Shown: positions 45,019 through 52,250 of the stretch, piece after piece | How the letters are laid out: each line of letters begins with the position of its first letter | Numbering within the stretch: position 1 is the stretch's first letter | Source of the DNA: Candidatus Saccharimonadota bacterium | GTDB taxonomy: Bacteria; Patescibacteriota; Saccharimonadia; Saccharimonadales; Saccharimonadaceae | NCBI GenBank assembly: GCA_016866755.1 | Contig: VGLK01000003.1 | Location: forward strand, 1-64,000 | Length of the DNA: 64,000 bases | Reading direction: 5' to 3' | The notes under the pieces: generated by a model | What the model saw: only the letters and a program-made list of their open reading frames with translations | What the model was told of the DNA's origin: nothing | Databases searched by the model: none | Made by a program: the position numbers and the translations under genes

Positions 45019-45441
45019 ATGCAAGCCTATCACCAGCTTGAAGCTGAATTTAAAAGCCGCAACATTCGGTTCACAAAACCTCGTCGCGCCATATTTAAAT
45101 GCCTACAAACGGCCACTTATCCGCTATCAATTCGCGATATTTACACATCGCTACCTAATATTGATCGCACCTCAATTTATCGAACACTCGAACTTTATCT
45201 TTCGCTTGGTGTAGTACAAATTATACCAATTGGTTGGAAACAAAAATATGAGCTAGCTGAGCCTTATGCACCGCATCATCACCATTTTATATGCCTAAAA
45301 TGTGGCAGCCACACCGATATTAATCCGCCCGGACTGGAAGATTTACTACGTCACTACGAGCGAACGGCTGGAGTTATAATCACCGCTCACACTTTTGAAC
45401 TCAGCGGCGTTTGTGCGGCGTGCCAGCAGGGCATACAATAA
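45019..45441 (+). CDS. Fur-family metal-responsive repressor
   Basis: This 140-residue protein has the Fur winged helix (RFTKPRRAIFKCL, IRDIYTSL, DRTSIYRTLELYLSLGVV) and a dimer/metal domain with HHHHFICLKCG. Structural zinc cysteines are CLKC and CAAC. Family members include Fur, Zur, PerR and Nur; the metal cannot be set from sequence. TATACT ends 7 nt before the ATG, inside a palindromic operator, so it is probably autoregulated and leaderless. Confidence 0.92.
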   Translation: MQAYHQLEAEFKSRNIRFTKPRRAIFKCLQTATYPLSIRDIYTSLPNIDRTSIYRTLELYLSLGVVQIIPIGWKQKYELAEPYAPHHHHFICLKCGSHTDINPPGLEDLLRHYERTAGVIITAHTFELSGVCAACQQGIQ

Positions 45442-45543
45442 TACATCGTTCAATCTTATTTATATTGGCATAGGTAATTTGTGTATTAAAATAATCAAAA
45501 TTTGCACAAGCAGACTAAACCCGTCAAGCAGATTGGAAGTTCA

Positions 45544-45940
45544 ATGTCGAACGACCACAGTGCCCTCAGCGCGGCGCCGACGAGCGTGTAGCTCACCGAC
45601 CTCAAGCTGGCCGCCGAGGATCCGAGCGGGCACTACAGCCCGTCGCCCCTCGTGGACATCGGCTGGCACACGTTCATCCTGTACACCCGCTCCTACGGCG
45701 AGCTGTGCCGGAGGATCACCGGGGGTAGGTTCATCTATTACGAGCCGACCGACGAGACCGATACGCTCAACCCCAGTAGGGGCTCGTACGAGACGATGAA
45801 GGCCATGAAGATGGCCGGCATCACCGTCGACGAGCCCCTGTGGGCCTGCCTGTGCAAGGCGGACCACTCCGAGGCCAAACGGCGACTGCAGCAACTGCAA
45901 CGGCGGCCAGGGCTGCCAGTGCGGAGCCTGCATCTACTGA
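45544..45940 (+). pseudogene. Broken high-GC actinobacterial-type gene
   Basis: From ATG 45544 (GGAAG site at 45535-45539) the frame meets TAG at 45589-45591, then continues open with SPSPLVDIGWHTFILYTRSYGE, best read as PSPLVDIGWHTFILYTR. GGRFIYYEPTDE and AGITVDEPLWA follow. After GCC-AAA-C near 45874-45880 a one-base shift into another frame gives a Cys-rich end (GDCSNCNGGQGCQCGACIY) and TGA at 45938. I recall this VDIGWHTF layout from streptomycete proteins labelled glycine-rich-domain-containing. GC is far above the neighbours. The amber codon and one extra A break it, unless they are sequence errors. Confidence 0.65.
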
Positions 45941-46013
45941 TCAGACTTCGGTCAGGTCATCGTGTCCAGTATTCTTCCGCAAGGAGGCGTGCTGGGCACG
46001 CTTAAATTTTATG

Positions 46014-46029
46014 TATACTATTATTTATG
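46014..46029 (+). promoter_or_regulatory. Leaderless promoter of methyltransferase gene
   Basis: TATACT at 46014-46019, 7 nt before ATG 46027. Confidence 0.55.
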
Positions 46030-46578
46030 AGCACTCCGCAACAACAATGGAATAGCGCCTACACTGCCAAACGAGATTTTACATGGCTGAAAACTAATGA
46101 TCTAAATTTTATCTTGAGTAGTTGTAATATTGCACCAAAATCTTGGTGTTTAGATATTGGTTGTGGCACCGGACAAGTAGCACGTGATATATTTCATCGG
46201 GGAAACTTTGTCGTGGGAATTGATATTTCTGAAGTTGCCGTAAATATTGCTAAATCAAGTACTGTTTACGAAGGTAAGGGGATTGAGTTTAAAATTTTAA
46301 ACATTGAAAGCCAACGGCTTGATCAAAAATTCGATCTTATTACGTGCAAATATGTATTACCGCTCCTATCAGATGCTCGTACGGCTTTGAATAATGTTCA
46401 GTCAATGCTAAATAAACAGGGTTATCTTGTAATTATCAATCCAAACCCACTGCAAACGCCTCCAGCCAAAAAACACATATCAATACCTAGAACCGTTACT
46501 ATGTCATTACTACAATCTACCTTTAAAAATGTTCAGTTTGTAGAGCGTGGCCAAGACGATTACTACTTCTGCTCCTAA
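46027..46578 (+). CDS. Class I SAM-dependent methyltransferase
   Basis: This 183-residue protein has the SAM-binding motif I LDIGCGTGQVARD, the acidic end of strand 2 (VGIDISEVAV), and FDLITCKYVLPLL as motif IV. It is shorter than usual, with a small C-terminal region. Resembles TehB/UbiE-like small-molecule methyltransferases. Substrate unknown. Composition returns to the AT-leaning norm here, so it was not acquired together with the pseudogene before it. Confidence 0.85.
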   Translation: MSTPQQQWNSAYTAKRDFTWLKTNDLNFILSSCNIAPKSWCLDIGCGTGQVARDIFHRGNFVVGIDISEVAVNIAKSSTVYEGKGIEFKILNIESQRLDQKFDLITCKYVLPLLSDARTALNNVQSMLNKQGYLVIINPNPLQTPPAKKHISIPRTVTMSLLQSTFKNVQFVERGQDDYYFCS

Positions 46579-46594
46579 TTTTTGGCACTAAAAA

Positions 46595-46774
46595 AGCGCC
46601 GAGCAAGGGTGGGCATCGCTCGACGCTTGTTTAGCCCTTCAACCCACCCAGACAGGGCATAGCGTGACCCACCTCACAAATATGGAGGTCCGCCGGTTAA
46701 AGGGATTAGTATGTATGCAATGTTTTTGTAGCACAAAGTGGAGGGTAGATTACTTTAAATGCTCATTGCATACA
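46595..46774 (-). ncRNA. Candidate structured RNA with terminator
   Basis: On the minus strand AGCGTCGAGC (46618-46627) pairs with GCTCGGCGCT (46595-46604) and is followed by six T residues, a terminator shape. Upstream on the same strand TGTATGCAATG (46764-46774) pairs perfectly with CATTGCATACA (46712-46722). CCCACCC/GGGTGGG and ACCTC/GAGGT pairings lie between. There is no ORF on this strand. It could be a short RNA or simply the methyltransferase terminator plus repeats. Confidence 0.4.
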
Positions 46775-46810
46775 ACCTAACATAAGTTAGAATAGGGGGT
46801 ATAAGGTGCG

Positions 46811-46886
46811 TTTGATCACACTCGCAACGTGATCAATCATCTACGATATTAGCACGTATTTGACACTATGTCAACACATTTTGACA
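46811..46886. promoter_or_regulatory. Inverted repeats upstream of dprA
   Basis: TTTGATCAC (46811-46819) and GTGATCAAT (46829-46837) form an inverted repeat with a 9-nt spacer. TTGACA-CTA-TGTCAA is a perfect palindrome at 46860-46874, and a third TTGACA half-site lies at 46881-46886, 21 bp from the first. They are operator candidates around the dprA start. Confidence 0.45.
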
Positions 46887-47755
46887 CAATTATGGTAAAA
46901 ATCAATAAAGCCTCACCTCAAGACAACGCGTTTCTTAACCCGTTATGCTTTGTTGCAAAACAACCAAATTCATTACATTATATAGGAACACTACCTGCAG
47001 AGCGACACCTAACAATAGCGATTGTTGGCACCCGCAAACCAAGCAGCTACGGAAAAGAGGTGACGAAAGCATTAGCTGAAGGGCTAGCACGGCGTGGCGT
47101 AGTAATAGTAAGTGGCCTTGCGCTTGGTATTGATGCAATCGCGCATTCTGCCGCACTTGACGCTAAAGGAACTACAATTGCCGTTTTAGCAAATGGGTTA
47201 CCTAACATATATCCAGCGACCAACCGCCAACTGGGCGAGAAAATGGTAGCCAGCGGTGGCGCGATCATATCAGAATATGAGCCCCATTCTTCAGCTAAAG
47301 CTTACCAATTTTTAGCCAGAAACCGCCTTGTAAGCGGCCTTAGCGATGCGGTAATTATTACTGAAGCAGCAGCACGGAGTGGTACGCTCAATACTGCAGC
47401 GCATGCATTAGAGCAAGGAAAAGATGTGTACGTAGTACCAGGCAATATTACTAGTCCGTTGTCGGCTGGGTGCAATGCCCTAATTGCGCAGGGCGCAACG
47501 CCAATCACCTCGGTTGACGAGTTTATCGCCCAATTTGTGCCCACCAGTATGCCAGCATCAAGTCAACTGACACTATTTGCCGCCAATCCCGAGGAAGAGC
47601 GCATTATATTGCTGCTTAATAAGGGCATTCGTGATGGCGATGAACTTCAGGCGGCTTCAGGCCTAGACGCCCAAACCTTTTCTCTTACCCTTACTATGCT
47701 AGAACTAAACGGCCACATACAAAACCATGGCGCCAATATGTGGTCGCTAAAATAG
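46868..47755 (+). CDS. dprA: DNA-processing protein DprA
   Basis: This 295-residue protein loads RecA onto incoming single-stranded DNA in natural transformation. It has the Rossmann-like core: IAIVGTRKPSSYG, VIVSGLALGIDAIAH, TIAVLANGLPNIYP, ISEYEP, RNRLVSGLSDAVIITEAAARSGTL and VYVVPGNITSPLSAGCNALI (each a family block). The C-terminal winged helix is present (residues 230-295). The N-terminal SAM domain is absent, which is common. The start could also be ATG 46892. With type IV pilins in the window it supports competence. Confidence 0.93.
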   Translation: MSTHFDTIMVKINKASPQDNAFLNPLCFVAKQPNSLHYIGTLPAERHLTIAIVGTRKPSSYGKEVTKALAEGLARRGVVIVSGLALGIDAIAHSAALDAKGTTIAVLANGLPNIYPATNRQLGEKMVASGGAIISEYEPHSSAKAYQFLARNRLVSGLSDAVIITEAAARSGTLNTAAHALEQGKDVYVVPGNITSPLSAGCNALIAQGATPITSVDEFIAQFVPTSMPASSQLTLFAANPEEERIILLLNKGIRDGDELQAASGLDAQTFSLTLTMLELNGHIQNHGANMWSLK

Positions 47756-47787
47756 ACTGAGGCATAGACGTCGAGACACTCAGCGCT

Positions 47788-47804
47788 TATACTAATAATA
47801 TATG
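47788..47804 (+). promoter_or_regulatory. Leaderless promoter of pyrH
   Basis: TATACT at 47788-47793 ends 8 nt before ATG 47802. Confidence 0.55.
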
Positions 47805-48509
47805 TATACACGCACACTCTTAAAAATTTCTGGCGAACAATTAAAAGGTAAATTTGATGGCGGTTTTGACGCCGAGCGAGCCACTTGGATTGCTCACGAA
47901 ATTAAGCAGGCTACCGACACCGGAGCTTCGATTGTTTTAATGGTAGGAGGAGGCAATTATGCCCGTGGCGCTCAATTAACAGGTAACGGCATAGGTAGAG
48001 TGACCGCTGATAATATCGGTATGCTCGCCACGCTTATGAACGGCTTAGCACTTGCCGATGTAATGAACGCCTGTGGCGTACCAACACGGGTGCTCTCGAA
48101 TATTAAAACCGACCAAATCGTCGATCAATTTACTCATCGTCGAGCCATCTCTCATCTTTCTAAGGGACGGGTTGTTATTGTGGCCGGCGGGATAGGCCGC
48201 CCATACCTTACCACCGACACCGCTGCCGTAAGTCTGGCACTAGAACTAGAATGCGACGCCGTTATCAAAGCCACAAAAGTAGATGGCGTTTACGATAAAG
48301 ACCCGTCCGCTCACAGCGATGCAGCACGTTACGACCGACTTACCTTACAGCAAGCCGTCGAACGCCCTGACATTCGCGTAATGGACAGAGCCGCAATTGC
48401 ACTCGCCGCCGATCATCAACAATCTATTTTAGTATGCGAACTGCTAAAATCTGGAAACATTGCCGCAGCCATTGCCGGCAATCAGGTTGGTACAACCATT
48501 AGCGCTTAA
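47802..48509 (+). CDS. pyrH: Uridylate kinase
   Basis: This 235-residue hexameric kinase of the amino-acid-kinase fold makes UDP from UMP and ATP. The motifs are LLKISGEQLKG, LMVGGGNYARG, ADNIGMLATLMNGLAL, VAGGIGRPYLTTDTAAV, KATKVDGVYDKDP and VMDRAAIALA. Full length. It is not next to frr or tsf as in many bacteria. It shows that pyrimidine nucleotides are at least interconverted. Confidence 0.95.
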   Translation: MYTRTLLKISGEQLKGKFDGGFDAERATWIAHEIKQATDTGASIVLMVGGGNYARGAQLTGNGIGRVTADNIGMLATLMNGLALADVMNACGVPTRVLSNIKTDQIVDQFTHRRAISHLSKGRVVIVAGGIGRPYLTTDTAAVSLALELECDAVIKATKVDGVYDKDPSAHSDAARYDRLTLQQAVERPDIRVMDRAAIALAADHQQSILVCELLKSGNIAAAIAGNQVGTTISA

Positions 48510-48607
48510 TTAGCCTAAAAAACTTGACGCGTAGGCGTTTGGTGCGTATAAATTAAGCTTGTGCTGTTAAATAAGCACCTATAATAAGAGAAAATTTAGA
48601 ATTATAT

Positions 48608-50914
48608 ATGAGCAAGCAGTTAGTTATCGTAGAGAGTCCAGCTAAAGCCAAAACTATCGAAAAATATCTTGGCAAGGATTTTAGCGTACTCTCGAGTGTC
48701 GGCCACATCCGCTCAATCGCCAAAAAAACTAAAGACGGTACGCCACCAATTGATGTAGACAACGATTTTGCAACAACCTACGAAGTTGATCCCGACAAAA
48801 AAAAGGTGATAACTGAGCTAAAAAAAGCCGTTAAAGCCGCTAGCGACGTTTGGCTGGCAACCGATGAAGACCGCGAAGGCGAGGCGATTGCATGGCATTT
48901 ATGCGAGGTATTAGGTCTCGACCCTAAAAAAACTAAGCGCATTGTCTTTCACGAAATTACAAAATCTGCAATCGAAGAGGCCATTAAAACACCGCGCTTT
49001 GTTGATATGGATTTAGTGCGCGCCCAGCAGGCACGGCAAATTCTTGATCGGCTTGTAGGGTTTGAACTCAGCCCAGTTGTGTGGAAAAAAGTGCCTGGTG
49101 GAAAATCAGCCGGACGTGTGCAAAGCCCGGCCGTACGACTACTCGTGGAACGCGAACGTGAAATATCGCAGTTTGAAAGCTCATTTCAATTTAAGATTAC
49201 GGCTGAATTCATTTACAATAATCAACCTATTAAAGCTGAACTACCAAAGAGATTTGCCCTTGAAGAAGATGCCCAGACTTTCCTTGAAAGTTTACAGGGC
49301 GCAACCTTTAGCGTAGGCCAGATCGCCACAAGTCCAAGCTCTCGCAACCCAGCCGCACCATTTACTACCAGCACCCTACAGCAAGACGCCAACGCCAAGC
49401 TAGGTTTTGGCAGTAAGGCTACTATGGCGGCGGCGCAAAAACTGTATCAAGAGGGTAAAATTACCTACATGCGAACCGACTCAGTTAACCTGTCTTCACA
49501 GGCAGTTGCTCAGGCGGCTGAATTTATTACTTCAGCCTTTGGCAAAGAATATTCGCAAGTACGCAAGTTTAAAACTAAAAGCTCGAGCGCGCAAGAAGCC
49601 CATGAAGCGATTCGCCCAACTAATATTGCACAAGAAATTGCTAGTTCAAATACGTACGACCAAAAACTGTACGATCTTATTCGGCGACGCACACTTGCAA
49701 GTCAAATGTCACCAGCAAAACTAGAGCGTACAACTGTAACCGTGGATATCTCAACTTCAGATAGCCACCACTTTGAAGCAAAAGGCGAAGTTATTTTGTT
49801 TGATGGCTTTATGAAAGTATATGGCGGCAGCAAAAAAGAAGCTGATCTCTTACCGGCGTTAACTTCGGGTGATCAGCTGGCGCTTATTCTCGCTCAAGCT
49901 CGACAGACTTTTTCCCGTCCGCCAGCCCGCTACACCGAAGGTAGTTTAGTTAAAAAACTCGAGGAGCTTGGTATTGGTCGCCCGAGCACCTATGCAACTA
50001 TTATTAATACTGTGCAAGAGCGCGGGTATGCCGAAAAGGGAGAGGCGGAGGGAACACCGCGCGAAGTAGTGGTGTTAAAACTCGAAAATAACGAAGTTGC
50101 GCGCACTATTGATAGCGAAAAAACTGGCTCAGATAGAGGCAAGCTTATACCGACACCAAGTGGCGAATTAATTAGTGATTTCTTAAGTGACCACTTTGAT
50201 CAAATTGTGGATTACGACTTTACCGCAAACGTCGAAGAATTTTTTGATCAAATTGCCGAGGCCAAACTTGATCGTACCACCATGCTAAAAGAATTCTACA
50301 AACCGTTTCATCAGCTTATTGTTGAATCTGGCGGCATTGACAGGACTGCCGTTGCTAAAGCCCGAGAGATTGGTACCGACCCTAAAACAGGTAAGACTAT
50401 TTTAGCGCGCTTTGGTCGCTTTGGACCAATGCTTCAACTGGGCACCGGCGAAAACGAAGACAAGCCACAATTTGCCCCCATGCCAAATGGTAAAAAAATT
50501 GATACCATTACGCTTGAAGAAGCCTTACACGCATTTAAATTACCTCGACTGGTTGGCCAAACGGATGATGGGCAAGATATTAAAGCCAACATCGGACGAT
50601 TTGGCCCGTACATTCAAATTGGCAAGCTTTATGTAAGCATTAAGCCACACGATCCTCACGAGATATCACTTGAAGATGCGAAAAATCTTTACGCACAAAA
50701 ACTTAAAGCAGAAGCAGAAAAAAATATTGCGGATTTTGGTGATGGCATAAAGGTGCTAAATGGTCGCTATGGACCATATGTAACCGATGGCAAAAAGAAC
50801 GCTAAAATTGACAAGAAAACTGATCCAAAAACTATTAGCCACGAACAGGCTAAAGAACTTTTAGCAGGTGCTGTTGCTAAAAAACCACGTCGTCGTGTAT
50901 CTAAAAAGAAGTAG
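48608..50914 (+). CDS. topA: DNA topoisomerase I
   Basis: This 768-residue type IA enzyme relaxes negative supercoils. The Toprim domain has IVESPAKAKTI and DEDREGEAIAWHL. The active-site Tyr287 is in TYMRTDSVNLS, and HEAIRPT follows. The C-terminal part (after about residue 590) has two or more topoisomerase C-terminal repeats (LARFGRFGPMLQLG, NIGRFGPYIQIG, LNGRYGPYVTDG) instead of zinc fingers, and ends in a Lys/Arg tail that would bind DNA. Confidence 0.96.
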   Translation: MSKQLVIVESPAKAKTIEKYLGKDFSVLSSVGHIRSIAKKTKDGTPPIDVDNDFATTYEVDPDKKKVITELKKAVKAASDVWLATDEDREGEAIAWHLCEVLGLDPKKTKRIVFHEITKSAIEEAIKTPRFVDMDLVRAQQARQILDRLVGFELSPVVWKKVPGGKSAGRVQSPAVRLLVEREREISQFESSFQFKITAEFIYNNQPIKAELPKRFALEEDAQTFLESLQGATFSVGQIATSPSSRNPAAPFTTSTLQQDANAKLGFGSKATMAAAQKLYQEGKITYMRTDSVNLSSQAVAQAAEFITSAFGKEYSQVRKFKTKSSSAQEAHEAIRPTNIAQEIASSNTYDQKLYDLIRRRTLASQMSPAKLERTTVTVDISTSDSHHFEAKGEVILFDGFMKVYGGSKKEADLLPALTSGDQLALILAQARQTFSRPPARYTEGSLVKKLEELGIGRPSTYATIINTVQERGYAEKGEAEGTPREVVVLKLENNEVARTIDSEKTGSDRGKLIPTPSGELISDFLSDHFDQIVDYDFTANVEEFFDQIAEAKLDRTTMLKEFYKPFHQLIVESGGIDRTAVAKAREIGTDPKTGKTILARFGRFGPMLQLGTGENEDKPQFAPMPNGKKIDTITLEEALHAFKLPRLVGQTDDGQDIKANIGRFGPYIQIGKLYVSIKPHDPHEISLEDAKNLYAQKLKAEAEKNIADFGDGIKVLNGRYGPYVTDGKKNAKIDKKTDPKTISHEQAKELLAGAVAKKPRRRVSKKK

Positions 50915-51027
50915 TAGTTTTTATACTTCTTATGTTATGTAATGAACGTATGCATTTAAAAGTCTCACAAAAGTATTTTATAATCTCGTCCACTCTATGC
51001 TATAATTAGCATAACTAAAGAATATAT

Positions 51028-51056
51028 TTGACATATGTAAATATATGTTTTATAGT
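51028..51056 (+). promoter_or_regulatory. Near-consensus sigma-70 promoter
   Basis: TTGACA (51028-51033), a 17-nt spacer and TATAGT (51051-51056), with GGAAAGG about 13 nt before the ATG at 51113. The spacer holds an ACATAT/ATATGT inverted repeat. It is the best -35/-10 pair I found in the window. Confidence 0.75.
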
Positions 51057-51112
51057 GTAAATTAGTATTCAAAACAGCTTGAAAAAAGAGACGGAAAGGT
51101 ACATTCTGACAC

Positions 51113-52174
51113 ATGAGCGATGCCGCTGACACACAAAAATCCCTCGACATCCCCGAGATTGTTGCTCAAATACTATCAACCATCGATCAAGAGCGCGAAA
51201 AAGAAATTATCACTCGACGCTTTGGGCTCTACGATCGCAAAGAAACCTTAGAGCAAATTGGTGAGCTACTTGGCATTACTCGCGAACGCGTTCGCCAACT
51301 CGAAAAATCTATTCTTATTCGTCTTAAAATTGCCGCCGAAGAGGGCAGAATTCCTGCAATTGGCACCACCGAAAAGCAGTTTGTCCGAACCTTAGCAGAA
51401 CTTGGCCGCGCTGCACGTGTTAGCGAACTTTCTAGCCACTTTCCGCAAACCGGTACTACACCAGAGCTTCAACAAGCACACATCGCATTTGTTGCCGAGC
51501 TAGCGCCACACCTATCTACCGTCAGTGAAAATGACAATTATCATCAAGCGGTAGCTATTGCCGACTACGGTAACGAAAAAGAAATTAAAGCTCGGGTAGA
51601 TGAGTTAGTAAAAATTATTCGCAAGCATGGCGAACCTCTTACTGTTCACCAACTTGACGAAATGTTAAATTATGAACACCCATCTCAGATTAGAGCAATT
51701 GCGTCAATAAGTAAAAAACTTGCGCACCTTAAAGATAACTGGGGTCTAGCTAAGTGGCCAACCGTAAACCCTAAAAATATTCGCGACAAAATTTATGTTA
51801 TTTTAGCTGATGCGGCAAAACCTCTTCATTTTTCTGAAATTGCCGAGGCCATTAAAGACAGCAGTTTTAAACGTAAAAATGTCACCACCCAAGCTATTCA
51901 TAATGAACTTATTAAAGATAAGCGCTTTGTACTGATTGGTCGCGGGATTTACGCACTTGATAGTTGGGGATTCTCTAAGGGAACGGTAGCCGATATTATT
52001 ACCGATGTACTTAAGCAGGCAACCGAACCATTGCATCGCGATGAAATTGTAAAACGCGTACTAAAAAGCCGACAGGTAAAAGAAACGACAATTTTGCTTA
52101 ATTTACAATCTAAACCTCAGTTTAAGCGAGTTGCAAAAGCTACCTATTCGCTTGAAGAAAGCGTAGGCGCCTAA
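51113..52174 (+). CDS. Sigma-70 region 4 / HARE-HTH fusion protein
   Basis: This 353-residue protein begins with a sigma-70 region-4 module (about residues 15-75: REKEIITRRFGLYD, EQIGELLGITRERVRQLEKS). That is the -35-recognition helix-turn-helix of housekeeping sigma factors. There is no region 2, so it cannot melt a promoter alone. A HARE-HTH domain follows (about 215-285, IRDKIYVILADAAKPLHFSEI) and then another winged-helix-like segment. HARE-HTH domains occur in RNA polymerase delta subunits. It is probably a polymerase-associated regulator. Confidence 0.8.
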   Translation: MSDAADTQKSLDIPEIVAQILSTIDQEREKEIITRRFGLYDRKETLEQIGELLGITRERVRQLEKSILIRLKIAAEEGRIPAIGTTEKQFVRTLAELGRAARVSELSSHFPQTGTTPELQQAHIAFVAELAPHLSTVSENDNYHQAVAIADYGNEKEIKARVDELVKIIRKHGEPLTVHQLDEMLNYEHPSQIRAIASISKKLAHLKDNWGLAKWPTVNPKNIRDKIYVILADAAKPLHFSEIAEAIKDSSFKRKNVTTQAIHNELIKDKRFVLIGRGIYALDSWGFSKGTVADIITDVLKQATEPLHRDEIVKRVLKSRQVKETTILLNLQSKPQFKRVAKATYSLEESVGA

Positions 52175-52250
52175 CAAGCGCTAATCGTACTAATTTCGTT
52201 CGTAAGGCGGCATTGCGGCGGGCGGTTATTAGTGCAATAATAGAGGTACG

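Noticed and set aside
45541-45933. Minus-strand ORF opposite the actinobacterial-type pseudogene
   Set aside because: Long antisense ORFs are expected in high-GC DNA; the plus strand carries the recognisable VDIGWHTF protein.
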